Below, piece by piece: positions 17,839-26,204 of a stretch of 31,789 bases of DNA. Location of the stretch: assembly GCA_002296055.1 (NCBI GenBank), contig DBHE01000123.1, positions 1 to 31,789 of the forward strand, in the 5' to 3' direction. Source of the DNA: Pseudomonadaceae bacterium UBA836. GTDB lineage: Bacteria; Pseudomonadota; Gammaproteobacteria; Pseudomonadales; Pseudomonadaceae. Every line of letters begins with the position of its first letter. Within the stretch, counting starts at the first letter, position 1. The notes below the pieces were generated by a model, which saw only the letters and a program-made list of their open reading frames with translations, had not been told where the DNA came from and did not search any database. A program made the position numbers and the translations under genes.

Positions 17839-19701
17839 ATGAAACGGACTTACCTCGCCGCCTGTGCGCTGATGGTTGCTCTTGCACTGCTCAGCGGCTG
17901 CGCCACCACCTCAATCGAAGCCCATAGCGACTATGTCTCAGAGCTGAATAAGTACGGCACCAATCCGCTGATCAAGGCGCCCATTCTGCGCGATCTGGAG
18001 AGCCGCATTCGTACCGTGGTCATGGCTCCCAACCCCCATACCGACCAGCCAGTAACCACCTTCAGTCCGCGCAACAAGGCACTGCTCGACAACTTCAGTG
18101 AGCACTATGATCACAGCGCCCTGATGGAAGACATTACGCTCGCGCGTGCCGGCTTTGACCAAGCCGTTGCCGCACGTTACCCAGAGCTCGGGAACGAGAC
18201 CGCGTGCGGCCTTGCCAACAGCGACGCGCACTTCCCCAACAGCGGCGGGGAGCCCACCCAATTTACCTGGCAGTTTGAGCAAGGCGACTGTGTGAACGGC
18301 CTCGCGCACGGTATTGCCCGCCTCAGCGCGCCCACAGCCAACGCACGTTTCGTGGGGCGATTTGAACAGGGCCAGATGATTGAAGGCATCTTCGAGATGC
18401 AGCACAGTGACGGCGCCCGCGTAATCCAGTTGGGGGGTATCCCGACCGCCGAGCACACCGCTCGACTACTGACCAGCAAAATCGAGAACAGCGGCTACCA
18501 GTGGCACCGCTACGGTGACTTTGACGACCAGGGTGAATTTGAGGGTTTTGGTATCAACGTCATTAACTTCGTCAACCTGATGGAGGTGCGCGATGTAGGG
18601 CTGATGCACAACTCGCGCCTGCACGGCTTTGGCGCCCAGCAAACGCGCAAGGCCTGGGGTAACGGCAAAATTCCTGTTGTCTGGCTGGGCGACTTCGTCA
18701 ACGGAAAACTGAACGGTTTGGCTGCCTGGAGCAACACAGTCGATAGGATGCGTATTGGCGAATGGGAAGAGGGCCAGCTGAACGGCGTGGTATACGGCTC
18801 GGACAAGCTGGAAGGAGTGCTCTTTCACGAGTTCTTCGTCGGCCGCTACGTCGACGGCAAAAAGCAGGGATGGTTCGACTACTACAGCATCAACACACTT
18901 GATACTCACCGTACTGAGCGTAAGGAGTTTGAAGACGGCTACCTGGTCGCTATCGACAATGGTAAGGAAGATATCGAGTTCGGCCAGATATTCGCCATGG
19001 CAGCCGGCGCCGCCATCATCGGCACGGCCGACATCGACAGCGTCTCTAAAGCCGAGATTGGCGGCGCCTTCATGGCCGACATGCTTAGTGGCAGTAACAG
19101 CAACGGCAGCAACATGCAGGCACTCCAACAGCAGTACAACATGCGTACCAGCATCACCCAGCCGCCTGTCACTATCCAGCCCCCGCAGCCACAAACCACC
19201 AGCGCAGTCCCCGCTGGCGGCCAGCCCACCAGCACGGCCAGCACGCCAGGAGCAGCCAGCAGCACAACACCGCAGGGCACCGCCAGCGCGAATGCGATTC
19301 CGGGTAAAGAAAAGACCAACCCCGCCCGCAGCCCAGTCGCTAACACCACCGCCACCACGGGAAGCACAGGCAACAGCACCACCCTGGCGGCTACTCAAAC
19401 CGCCGTCACTCCACCAACACCCGAGCCTAATCGCTATGTCGGCGCCGGCCGCGACTACCCCTTTACCGGCACCAGCACTACCTACTACAGCCAGAGTACC
19501 GCCATCGACCTGGCGCAAACCAACCTGCGCAACCAGGCAGCGGCCTTCTGCGAGAGCAGCTACAAAGCCGAAATTCGCTGGGGCGACCCAAGCTGCGAGG
19601 CATCAAGCAGCAGTGCAAACCAATACCGGTGCACTGTAGATGCCATGGTCAACTGCTACGTAAACCCGTGCGACCAAGCATTCTGCGGCACGCGCAACTG
19701 A
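17839..19701 (+). CDS. MORN-repeat lipoprotein with Thr/Ser/Pro-rich linker
   Basis: A 620-residue lipoprotein starting at ATG 17839, with GGGGAG at 17828-17833. The lipobox LLSGC places the acylated Cys at 21. Residues about 140-370 hold MORN-like repeats such as GDFVNGKLNGLAAW, GEWEEGQLNGVVYG and GRYVDGKKQGWFDYY. Residues about 415-545 are a low-complexity linker rich in Thr, Ser, Pro, Gln and Ala. The last 80 residues contain several Cys (AAFCESSYKAEI, CTVDAMVNCYVNPC), likely a disulfide-bonded domain. I do not recognise the whole protein. An attachment or scaffold role in the envelope is only a guess. Confidence 0.8.
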   Translation: MKRTYLAACALMVALALLSGCATTSIEAHSDYVSELNKYGTNPLIKAPILRDLESRIRTVVMAPNPHTDQPVTTFSPRNKALLDNFSEHYDHSALMEDITLARAGFDQAVAARYPELGNETACGLANSDAHFPNSGGEPTQFTWQFEQGDCVNGLAHGIARLSAPTANARFVGRFEQGQMIEGIFEMQHSDGARVIQLGGIPTAEHTARLLTSKIENSGYQWHRYGDFDDQGEFEGFGINVINFVNLMEVRDVGLMHNSRLHGFGAQQTRKAWGNGKIPVVWLGDFVNGKLNGLAAWSNTVDRMRIGEWEEGQLNGVVYGSDKLEGVLFHEFFVGRYVDGKKQGWFDYYSINTLDTHRTERKEFEDGYLVAIDNGKEDIEFGQIFAMAAGAAIIGTADIDSVSKAEIGGAFMADMLSGSNSNGSNMQALQQQYNMRTSITQPPVTIQPPQPQTTSAVPAGGQPTSTASTPGAASSTTPQGTASANAIPGKEKTNPARSPVANTTATTGSTGNSTTLAATQTAVTPPTPEPNRYVGAGRDYPFTGTSTTYYSQSTAIDLAQTNLRNQAAAFCESSYKAEIRWGDPSCEASSSSANQYRCTVDAMVNCYVNPCDQAFCGTRN

Positions 19702-19782
19702 GCAACCCAAAAGCCCGCGCACCGGCTCACACAGGGCCGGTTGCTGAATACCCCGCTTCGGCACGCCGCCCTTGTGCTGCGG

Positions 19783-20415
19783 TCAAAGAACCGCCAGAGG
19801 GGCCCGCTGCATGCGGGTCAACATCCACGCCAACGTACCCAGCCAGATAACCGCAACACCGTAGTTGATGCGCTGATACAGCCCAAACGCCTCACCAGAC
19901 TCCACCGCCGCAGCCATCATCGGCATCACCGCCAGCGACACAATCAGGCAAACCAGCGAGAACCAGCTAAAACCGGCCGACCCCAGGCGTTTGCGCGCCA
20001 GGTACACCCACAGCAAGTTGGCTAAGGTCAGCGAGGCGAACATCACCAGCCCCGACAGGTTGTGCAGCACCTGATCGCGCGAGGGCTCAACCGGGTTGCA
20101 ACCCGGATCGCAGGAGAACAGCCCGGCGCTGATGCTTGCCAGGCCATGCAGCATCAGCAATAGGCCGGAGAACTGAGCCAGACGCGCGCCCGAGAACAGG
20201 CTGACGACCGCGCCGCCGAACAGCAAAAACAGCACGCCCAGCGGGAAGTTATTGATGATGGGAGACAGCTGATGCGTTGGTGCCTCTAGCGCCCCCAACT
20301 CGCTCATGGCCTGGTCAACATGGCTATAGCCGGGGTACAGAGAACCTGCGATCAGCACACCGCAGAACAGCCAGACGGGGATCAGCATCCCGGAGAACAA
20401 CGCGTACTTCTTCAT
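19783..20415 (-). CDS. DUF998 membrane protein
   Basis: A 210-residue polytopic membrane protein with about six hydrophobic segments. The pattern MLIPVWLFCGVLIAGSLYPG followed by YSHVDQAMSELGA is the DUF998 signature, and FSCDPGCNPVEPSRDQVLHN fits the extracytoplasmic loop of the family. The function is unknown. It stands alone, convergent with the MORN lipoprotein. Confidence 0.87.
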   Translation of the reverse strand: MKKYALFSGMLIPVWLFCGVLIAGSLYPGYSHVDQAMSELGALEAPTHQLSPIINNFPLGVLFLLFGGAVVSLFSGARLAQFSGLLLMLHGLASISAGLFSCDPGCNPVEPSRDQVLHNLSGLVMFASLTLANLLWVYLARKRLGSAGFSWFSLVCLIVSLAVMPMMAAAVESGEAFGLYQRINYGVAVIWLGTLAWMLTRMQRAPLAVL

Positions 20416-20615
20416 CGCATCACGTCCTGTGCAGACAAAGGGACGAGGCCGCAGCAGACACCATGCGGCCTTCGGCGGCGGCCAACACTATACCAAGCAA
20501 AAACAGAACCGGCAGCTCTGGCACAAGCCTTCTGGCCATGCCCTTCGCTTAGCGAGCGCAGCTCGCGCCGACGCCCTGCGCTATACTGCGCCGAAATCAC
20601 AGAATTGGGCTTTTT

Positions 20616-21053
20616 ATGAAAGTGTGCGGTGTTGACCTCAACAGTAACGATGCAAATCTCTGCCTGCTGTCGCTGGAGGATGAGCTGTTTCAGCTGCCGG
20701 ATTTTCGCTCGCGCCGTCTGACCTTGCCGGGCACCCACAGCGCCAGCGACCTGCGCTATTTCCAGCAGACCTTTGCCAAGCTGATGCAGGATTACAAGGT
20801 GGACAAGGTCGTGATTCGCCAGCGGCCGATGAAGGGCAAGTTTGCCGGTGGCGCGGTGGGCTTCAAACTGGAAGCGGCTATCGAGCTGATTGCGGGCCTT
20901 GATGTGATTATCCTGTCACCGACCGATATCAAGGAATCCATCAAGCGCAACCCGATTGCCGTCCCCTTCGCTGAGACCGGCCTCAAGGCCTATCAGGAGA
21001 CCGCCTTCAACACCGCCTACGCCTATCTGATGCAGGCCAAATACGCAGACTGA
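20616..21053 (+). CDS. DUF3010 family protein
   Basis: A 145-residue cytoplasmic protein beginning MKVCGVDLNSNDANLCLLSL, then VVIRQRPMKGKFAGGAVGFK and LSPTDIKESIKR. The acidic residue after the first strand (GVDLN) and the overall pattern suggest an RNase H/RuvC-like fold, but no activity is known to me. The 200-bp gap upstream contains TATACT 40 bp before the start as a possible -10 element. A long inverted repeat follows the gene. Confidence 0.87.
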   Translation: MKVCGVDLNSNDANLCLLSLEDELFQLPDFRSRRLTLPGTHSASDLRYFQQTFAKLMQDYKVDKVVIRQRPMKGKFAGGAVGFKLEAAIELIAGLDVIILSPTDIKESIKRNPIAVPFAETGLKAYQETAFNTAYAYLMQAKYAD

Positions 21054-21062
21054 CCCCTGCTT

Positions 21063-21097
21063 GCTGGCGCCAGGCTACTTCCAGCCCTGGCGCCAGC
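21063..21097 (+). terminator. 12-bp inverted repeat between convergent genes
   Basis: GCTGGCGCCAGG (21063-21074) and CCTGGCGCCAGC (21086-21097) pair with an 11-nt loop. Ten bases on, the plus strand has TTTTT. The right arm lies inside the 3' end of the Trp-rich gene. It could end DUF3010 transcripts and perhaps both converging transcripts. Confidence 0.5.
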
Positions 21098-21290
21098 GCT
21101 CGGTGTTTTTCAGCTCACGCCAGTCAATCGGGTACTGACTCTTGGTGAGCACCGCCTCCAGCAGGCAAGACAGCACCGCGCCGTCCTCGTCGTACTCCAC
21201 CTCAACCACCATAAAGTGCTTTTCCCGCTTTTGCGGGGCAACGGCCGTCCACTTGCTGTGCAGCAGTTTTGCCGGGTTGATTCGATTCAT
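21075..21290 (-). CDS. Trp-rich small protein (TIGR02450 type)
   Basis: A 71-residue protein MNRINPAKLLHSKWTAVAPQ...KHFMVVEVEYDE, with Trp-rich ends (SKWTAV, IDWRELKNTERWRQGWK). This is the TIGR02450 small Trp-rich family, function unknown. It ends inside the arm of an inverted repeat shared with the convergent DUF3010 gene. Confidence 0.85.
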   Translation of the reverse strand: MNRINPAKLLHSKWTAVAPQKREKHFMVVEVEYDEDGAVLSCLLEAVLTKSQYPIDWRELKNTERWRQGWK

Positions 21291-21327
21291 GCTCTTTCCT
21301 CATCTGGGCTGCGGCAGGCCCACCCCG

Positions 21328-21834
21328 TTACCAGCGGATGTCGATAGGCGTACCCGGCGACACCAGCGACATAAACTCGTCCATCTCCGCGTTGGTGATC
21401 GCAATACAGCCGTCAGTCCAGTCAAAGTGCTGCAGCACCGGTGCGAGCCAGCCAAAGCCATTACGCTGCCCATGGACCATGATAAAACCGCCGGGGCTCA
21501 CACCGCGCTCGGTGGCCTGCTGCGTATCGGCTTCGTTCGGATAGCTCACGTGCATGGAGCGATAGTACGAGGACGACTCGTTCTTGTAGTCCAGCACGTA
21601 TTGGCCTTCAGGCGTCTTCTGGTCGCCTTCCTGTGTCTTGTGGCCCTGCGGCGAGCCGCCCAGTGAAATAGAGTAAGTCGCAACGACCTCATCGCCATCC
21701 AGCAGGCGCATCTGGCGATCTGACTTATCGACCTGCACCAGATCAACGCCCGCCCAGCCGGCAACAGGCAAACACCAACAACACAGAGTCAACAAAATTC
21801 GATAGCGGGTCAAAGTGGCCATCCAGAAAGACAT
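21328..21834 (-). CDS. Second L,D-transpeptidase-family (YkuD) protein
   Basis: A 168-residue exported protein with a signal peptide ending near LPVAGWAG. The YkuD domain has GHKTQEGDQKTPEGQYVLDY, IMVHGQ (H121) and DWTDGCIAITNAEM (Cys143). It is a clear paralogue of the gene at 8359-8847, with the same domain order, and again lacks the His of the canonical HGC. A start at the internal ATG (21822) is equally possible. It is the last recognisable conserved gene before the small-gene array. Confidence 0.88.
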   Translation of the reverse strand: MSFWMATLTRYRILLTLCCWCLPVAGWAGVDLVQVDKSDRQMRLLDGDEVVATYSISLGGSPQGHKTQEGDQKTPEGQYVLDYKNESSSYYRSMHVSYPNEADTQQATERGVSPGGFIMVHGQRNGFGWLAPVLQHFDWTDGCIAITNAEMDEFMSLVSPGTPIDIRW

Positions 21835-21866
21835 TCAGATACACCCATCGTTGCTGCCAAACTAAG

Positions 21867-22670
21867 CTACGCCAGCTTGAAGCCCTTATGGGCGTTGCAT
21901 TGCTCATCGTGAAATCGCACTACCGGATCGCGCGCAAAGTCCTTTCCGATCGATTTCAGATAGTGCACAACGCTGACGTCTCGCGACGCAGCCTCATACA
22001 TCTGATCCCAGCGTTGGTACTCATCCGTCTCACACACCAGCGGGCTAGATACCTTAATAGTCTTGATGCCGAGCCGATAGGGCTTGGGGCTAAGCCGGGC
22101 ACGAAAACAGCGCTGCTTGCAGGAGAGCACCATGTAGAGCCAATCGACATGCACCTTCCGCATTATCTGCATGCTGCGCGGTGCCGCGGGGTCAAGATAC
22201 TGCTTGCCAATCACCCGGATACCGTTGGCCGTCTCGTAGATTCTGAAGTCGCTACCCAACGCCGGCAACTTGGCCACCGCCTGTTCGAACTTGAAGACAA
22301 TCCGCTCCTTCTTGGTCATCTTCCGGGCTGCGCCAAACAGGTCACAGAAGCTTTTCGGATAATCGTCCAGATCCAACACCGTGTACTGCGCCGTGTTCAG
22401 AATTTTGGCGCCGTAACGGCAGATCGTCACCACATTCGCGTCATCGAGAACCCGTGAGACGTGCTCCTTGATCCCGCTTTCGTAGTCATCCCGCGCATCG
22501 CGATTCTGAATGCGCGCCTCAATATCCCGGGCCCGCAAAAGCGCCTGAGCACTTGCCGCTTCCTTGGACTCGTTTGAACCGACCAGCAACTTGATTTCTT
22601 CGGGCTGCCCGGCAACCCGGATACGATGGGTCTCTTTCACCCAGTACTTGAAATACTTCACTGCCAACAT
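21867..22670 (-). CDS. Conserved hypothetical protein of unknown function
   Basis: A 267-residue soluble protein. The C-terminal half carries a distinctive block: FRIYETANGIRVIGKQYLDP, then MQIMRKVHVDWLYMVLSCKQ followed by RCFRARLSPKPYR. I recall this C-x3-Q-x-CFRARL-x-PKP-x-R pattern from widely scattered uncharacterised bacterial proteins, but cannot name a family. The N-terminal part holds a charged helical region. There is no signal or membrane segment. It is the most distal, conserved-looking gene of the minus-strand array. Confidence 0.75.
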   Translation of the reverse strand: MLAVKYFKYWVKETHRIRVAGQPEEIKLLVGSNESKEAASAQALLRARDIEARIQNRDARDDYESGIKEHVSRVLDDANVVTICRYGAKILNTAQYTVLDLDDYPKSFCDLFGAARKMTKKERIVFKFEQAVAKLPALGSDFRIYETANGIRVIGKQYLDPAAPRSMQIMRKVHVDWLYMVLSCKQRCFRARLSPKPYRLGIKTIKVSSPLVCETDEYQRWDQMYEAASRDVSVVHYLKSIGKDFARDPVVRFHDEQCNAHKGFKLA

Positions 22671-22755
22671 CCTTGTGCTGCCTTCAATTTTGCTCGCTTG
22701 TACCGAAGCCCGCCGGTACGAGCGGCCGGCCCCAGAACATCGTCAAGCATCGCTT

Positions 22756-23169
22756 TCACTTCTGCTGATTCCGTTTTTCATGCTCATTCCGCTGTTCGCG
22801 TCGACGATCAGCGTAGGCCGCAAGCACATCTCGCGTGCGACGAAACACCGGCCGGGCCGGTATCTGCGGCTTGCGCCTGCGGATCAGCGCCACAACCAGA
22901 TCACCCAATATCAGCAACAGCCACAACACGCACTCGACTAACAGCAATATGCCCGGAATCAAAATCTCGATAGCCGGTGCGACCAACGCCACCAACAGCT
23001 CAACCAATGCCAGCACCAACGCGACAATGGCCTGCGCAATAATCTCAAAGAAAGCGACATCCTCCCGCGTTTGATTACGCCCTATACCAGCGACAGGCTC
23101 GGGCCATCGTCCGCCTGACAAAAAGCTCAAACTCACCTGCCTGCGGCAACAGATCAGCCAGTGATACAC
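22756..23169 (-). CDS. Hypothetical membrane protein with charged C-terminal tail
   Basis: Up to 137 residues. A long hydrophobic stretch (IIAQAIVALVLALVELLVAL to LLLILGDLVVALI) gives two or more membrane helices. A strongly basic tail rich in Arg, Glu and Gln follows. The frame opens at a GTG (23169) that overlaps the end of the upstream gene by 16 bp; a GTG about 33 bases downstream is an alternative start. I do not recognise it. A bulged hairpin at 22692-22723 lies between it and the next gene. Confidence 0.55.
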   Translation of the reverse strand: MYHWLICCRRQVSLSFLSGGRWPEPVAGIGRNQTREDVAFFEIIAQAIVALVLALVELLVALVAPAIEILIPGILLLVECVLWLLLILGDLVVALIRRRKPQIPARPVFRRTRDVLAAYADRRREQRNEHEKRNQQK

Positions 23170-23390
23170 AAACCGCCCACCGCAATGGCGGCAACAATGC
23201 TGAGCACGCAGCCCACCCCGACACGCTCATGCCAGCGATGATATAGCGCGTAGCTCACCATATCACCGCACCTCAGGCTCTCATATCGCTGATGTACAGT
23301 GAACGCGGCGACACAGTTAAGCAGTACCGCACTGCCGCCCAGAGCCACTTTAATGGTCAGCAACAGGTCCCACGCCGCGCTCTGCAGCAT
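23154..23390 (-). CDS. Small two-helix membrane protein, unknown
   Basis: A 78-residue protein with two predicted membrane helices (LLTIKVALGGSAVLLNCVAA and VGVGCVLSIVAAIAVGGLCI) joined by a polar loop rich in Tyr, His and Arg. No family is recognised. The end overlaps the start of the next membrane-protein frame, suggesting coupled translation. Confidence 0.55.
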   Translation of the reverse strand: MLQSAAWDLLLTIKVALGGSAVLLNCVAAFTVHQRYESLRCGDMVSYALYHRWHERVGVGCVLSIVAAIAVGGLCITG

Positions 23391-23541
23391 GAAGCCTCTC
23401 TCAGGTTGTATTTGTTATCTGGAGGCGGTGAAGGTTGCCTGACGCTGGCGGCCAGACGAAGCTGCAACGGCTAGCCTGAGTGTAAGGCCGACAGACACCT
23501 CAGGAGCACGGCAATTAGTGCTAAGTTTGACGCAAATAGGG

Positions 23542-24039
23542 TCAAGCTCGCTTCCCACGCAGCAAGCACCAGCAGTGCAGCCACGGAGAAGCCGCCAGCA
23601 TAAGCGGGATGCCAGCCAGAGCAAAGACGAGGAATAGAATCCACCCAAGCGGGAGCCCATCAAACGCGGCCAAAAACTCAAGAAGGCTCGAGGGCATTCG
23701 CTCCCACTCCAGCACAAAAGCAACGCCTGCGGTCAACGCCAGAGTATTGGCCGCGAGCACGCAGACCGCATACAGGCTTGTTGCCCAGTTCAGTGCTCGG
23801 GTCTTGGCAGGGTGAATAAGCACAGCCCCCCAAAACAGTAGCAGCACGACGGAAAACGCCGTCATCCCCCAAACGAACTCATCCCTGAAGTGGTAGAAAA
23901 CCAGATAGTGGGCGTAAGAGAGGTCGTAGAACGAAAACCAGCCATAAGCTTCGCGCCTGCCCGATAACGCAGTGGACACACTGGCATAAGAAATAGGTGC
24001 CAACATTAGCACCAGCAACAGCGGAAAAATCCTTTTCAT
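23542..24039 (-). CDS. Hypothetical exported or polytopic membrane protein
   Basis: A 165-residue protein starting at ATG 24039, with GGAGG five bases upstream on the minus strand, in preference to the longer frame from 24060. The N-terminus MKRIFPLLLVLMLAPISYAS looks like a signal peptide or first helix. Three further hydrophobic segments follow (MTAFSVVLLLFWGAVLI, YAVCVLAANTLALTAGVAFV, ILFLVFALAGIPLML). Function unknown. Confidence 0.65.
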   Translation of the reverse strand: MKRIFPLLLVLMLAPISYASVSTALSGRREAYGWFSFYDLSYAHYLVFYHFRDEFVWGMTAFSVVLLLFWGAVLIHPAKTRALNWATSLYAVCVLAANTLALTAGVAFVLEWERMPSSLLEFLAAFDGLPLGWILFLVFALAGIPLMLAASPWLHCWCLLRGKRA

Positions 24040-24149
24040 CGCACCCTCCAACCGGCGCATTCCATCGGGCCGGTCAATGTGATCAGCATTCTACGGCGCT
24101 TACCCGCGATGGCCAAAGCTCCTATTCAGCGGGAAATTAATAGTTCTAA

Positions 24150-24539
24150 TCACCCTCTACTTTTCCTGTCACTATTCATCCCGGTAACCTTGGTCACACA
24201 ACCAACGGCGACCTTCCTACCGCCTTCATGGCAGAAAAACTCAACCCCAGGGGCAATGCGCGCCCGGTGAACCAAGGCCCTCATCTCATCTGCAACCACC
24301 GTCATACGCGCGCTGAGATAGGTCGACGTCGGCAAGGCTTCGTACTGGGAAAGGCTGTCTCCCGAGGTGGACACAAAGTCAGGCCAAATCATGAAAAGCT
24401 CGCGAGCGTCTTCGTCTGCGGCGTAGGAAAAATCCCAGCGAATGCCGTTGCACACCGGCCCGCTGCGGCCACCCTCTGCCTCGGTGAAAATACGAATGCG
24501 CGCCTCAAAGTCATCAGCAACCGCATATAGACGAACCAT
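24150..24539 (-). CDS. Hypothetical soluble protein
   Basis: A 129-residue protein beginning MVRLYAVADDFEARIRIFTE. The start ATG (24539) follows the upstream stop as TGATATG, so translation is probably coupled; the longer frame to 24626 would lie inside the upstream gene. It is soluble, acidic and contains FFCHEGGRKVAVGCVTKV near the end. No family is recognised. It lies directly downstream of a two-helix membrane protein, and the pair could act together. Confidence 0.62.
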   Translation of the reverse strand: MVRLYAVADDFEARIRIFTEAEGGRSGPVCNGIRWDFSYAADEDARELFMIWPDFVSTSGDSLSQYEALPTSTYLSARMTVVADEMRALVHRARIAPGVEFFCHEGGRKVAVGCVTKVTGMNSDRKSRG

Positions 24540-24540
24540 A

Positions 24541-24771
24541 TCAGCGCGCCCTCGCCCTGAACCAGCCAACAACGACCAGGCCAAGCCCCGCCAGCAGCGC
24601 AGGCAACCGATACTGCACCCAGTCAACAGAGCCGTCGCCGCTCGGCACCACTTTCATATATTCCGCACCGCCCTCGCTGTACCCAAGATCCACCGGCAAC
24701 CAACCCGCTGCGTACGCAACCAGGGCATAAAAGAGCAGCAGGCAACCACTGACCAACAACACTTTATTCAA
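24541..24771 (-). CDS. Small two-helix membrane protein, unknown
   Basis: A 76-residue protein with an N-terminal helix (VLLVSGCLLLFYALVAYAAG), a polar middle and a C-terminal helix (LPALLAGLGLVVVGWFRAR). It begins with TTG at 24771. The stop is one base from the next start. No function is recognised. Confidence 0.58.
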   Translation of the reverse strand: MNKVLLVSGCLLLFYALVAYAAGWLPVDLGYSEGGAEYMKVVPSGDGSVDWVQYRLPALLAGLGLVVVGWFRARAR

Positions 24772-24802
24772 CCTGACTCACCTTACACCTGCGCCAAGAA
24801 AA

Positions 24803-25174
24803 CTAACGCCGCCTGCGGCTTGGCCTACTATTCAGGCCATGAACTCGCTGGGCCTCGGCCCACGCGCGCTCAAACTCGTTATGACATATCTCATCGCCCG
24901 TAACATCAGCAAACCGCATTGAGGTGTCCAGCCAGAAGCCGTAGTTGCGCTCATTCGGGCCGCAAACAACAGGGCAGCCAGCCCCATCCAGACCAATCTC
25001 TCTGCCCGGTAAACCATCGTCGTCAAACTCCACCAACCACGCAGTCACTTCATTCAGCTGGCGGTCATAGCCAGGGTTTGCCCGAGGGACAAAAAACAAT
25101 AGACCTCTGAGCGCTGTATCAAGAGCGCCACGTTTGCTGAAGCATGTGGCCATCGTTGTGCGTAGATATTTCAT
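24803..25174 (-). CDS. Hypothetical soluble protein
   Basis: A 123-residue protein starting at ATG 25174. The middle part EVTAWLVEFDDDGLPGREIG and NERNYGFWLDTSMRF look like a small alpha/beta domain. The end is basic (RPSRRRR). No motif I recognise. The last 80 bp contain TAAC and GTTAG elements resembling attC ends, considered and rejected elsewhere in this report. Confidence 0.6.
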   Translation of the reverse strand: MKYLRTTMATCFSKRGALDTALRGLLFFVPRANPGYDRQLNEVTAWLVEFDDDGLPGREIGLDGAGCPVVCGPNERNYGFWLDTSMRFADVTGDEICHNEFERAWAEAQRVHGLNSRPSRRRR

Positions 25175-25219
25175 GCCATCACTCTTGTAGACCGCTGACC
25201 CCGCGAGCCGAAAACCGGC

Positions 25220-25537
25220 TCAATAACAGGCACTCAGCGCTCTGCCCGCTGGCCTGCGCCAACCACACTCAAGACAACCACTCGCATGCCAAGACCGCAA
25301 CGGGCAATGACAACTTGGACAAGGCGGTGCCACTCTAGTGCAGTGGTTGCCCATCCTGTGGTCCACGTACTCTTGCGCCACTGCAAGCCCAAGCCCTTCA
25401 AGATCGGAAATCTTTTGCGCGTAAGCCTCAGGTACGACCTTGCTCAGGGCCATAACGGTTTGGATAGACACCTCAATACCGCGATGGATTTTCACTCCGC
25501 AACGTATGCAGTCTTCAAAGTCATCGGTCGATTGCAT
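25220..25537 (-). CDS. Hypothetical protein with zinc-ribbon-like cysteines
   Basis: A 105-residue protein with a strong GGAGGAGG site upstream of ATG 25537. Cysteine pairs occur at both ends: CIRCG near residue 12 and CPSCHCPLRSWHASGCLECG near the end, which could form a zinc ribbon. A helical segment lies between them. Function unknown. A 6-bp hairpin (GAGCCG/CGGCTC, 25205-25221) overlaps the stop codon. Confidence 0.62.
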   Translation of the reverse strand: MQSTDDFEDCIRCGVKIHRGIEVSIQTVMALSKVVPEAYAQKISDLEGLGLAVAQEYVDHRMGNHCTRVAPPCPSCHCPLRSWHASGCLECGWRRPAGRALSACY

Positions 25538-25571
25538 GGCCTCCTCCGTTTCGCCTCAACACCGTCTTATA

Positions 25572-26123
25572 TCAGTAGCGAAGATCGTGTGCTGTTCCAT
25601 CCTTCTCCACAACCCGCAGGGCGCCCGGCGCCGCTTGTATCAGGTGCGCTTCATTCAGCGTCTTGTATGCAGACCAGATCGACCGCACCACCTTCGTTCC
25701 CAAAGGGCCATCACGCTCTGCCCTGACAACCAGGCCCCAACTGCAGGTGGCACCACAATTACTCAGATAGAGTCGGTAATCCACGCTATCCACTACCACC
25801 GAGTCCAGCAGCATAAAGGAGCCGTCCTCTCCCTGCGCCTGGACACTAGCCGCTTCGTAGTAGGCAAACAACGAGAAAATTGAGCAGGGAGCGGCGCACA
25901 GGAACCAGGCAACGCCAGAACCAATCCAGCGCTTCGCCGGCAGCAAAGCAGCCAAAAGCGTGGCAACCGCAAAGGGCAGCGAAACCGCCAGCGCCCATAC
26001 CGCCCAATAGTTCAGCGCCGGGGCAGCAAAGCGCAGCTTAACGGGCAAATAGAGATTGAGTGCGATCACCAGCAGCACCGCTCCAGATAGCACCAATGCG
26101 GCGCCGGAGATAAACCTTTTCAT
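25572..26123 (-). CDS. Hypothetical membrane protein with soluble C-terminal domain
   Basis: A 183-residue protein starting at ATG 26123 (the base frame opens with TTG one codon earlier). Three membrane helices occur in the first 100 residues (GAALVLSGAVLLVIALNLYL, VWALAVSLPFAVATLLAALL, VAWFLCAAPCSIFSLFAYY). The soluble domain of about 85 residues contains VDYRLYLSNCGATCSWGLVV. No family is recognised. Confidence 0.62.
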   Translation of the reverse strand: MKRFISGAALVLSGAVLLVIALNLYLPVKLRFAAPALNYWAVWALAVSLPFAVATLLAALLPAKRWIGSGVAWFLCAAPCSIFSLFAYYEAASVQAQGEDGSFMLLDSVVVDSVDYRLYLSNCGATCSWGLVVRAERDGPLGTKVVRSIWSAYKTLNEAHLIQAAPGALRVVEKDGTAHDLRY

Positions 26124-26204
26124 CAAATCCAGTCCATGGAGGGGGAGCAGTCAGGCTACCTACTTTGATAGCTACAGCCAGGTAGCGTCAAACCAGCGTA
26201 ACAA

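Noticed and set aside
19721..19741. ACCGGC/GCCGGT inverted repeat between the MORN lipoprotein and DUF998 genes
   Set aside because: Short stem, 9-nt loop and no T-run on either strand.
22692..22723. Bulged hairpin GCTC...GTACCG/CGGTAC GAGC between two array genes
   Set aside because: Lacks the AAC and GTT cores of attC and lacks a T-run. It may be chance or an mRNA structure.
24803..24892. attC-like ends on the minus strand (TAACGAGTTTGAG ... GGCGGCGTTAG) at the 3' end of a hypothetical gene
   Set aside because: Only the outer TAACG/CGTTA pair. The inner arms do not match and the whole stretch is accounted for as coding sequence. A covariance search could revive it.
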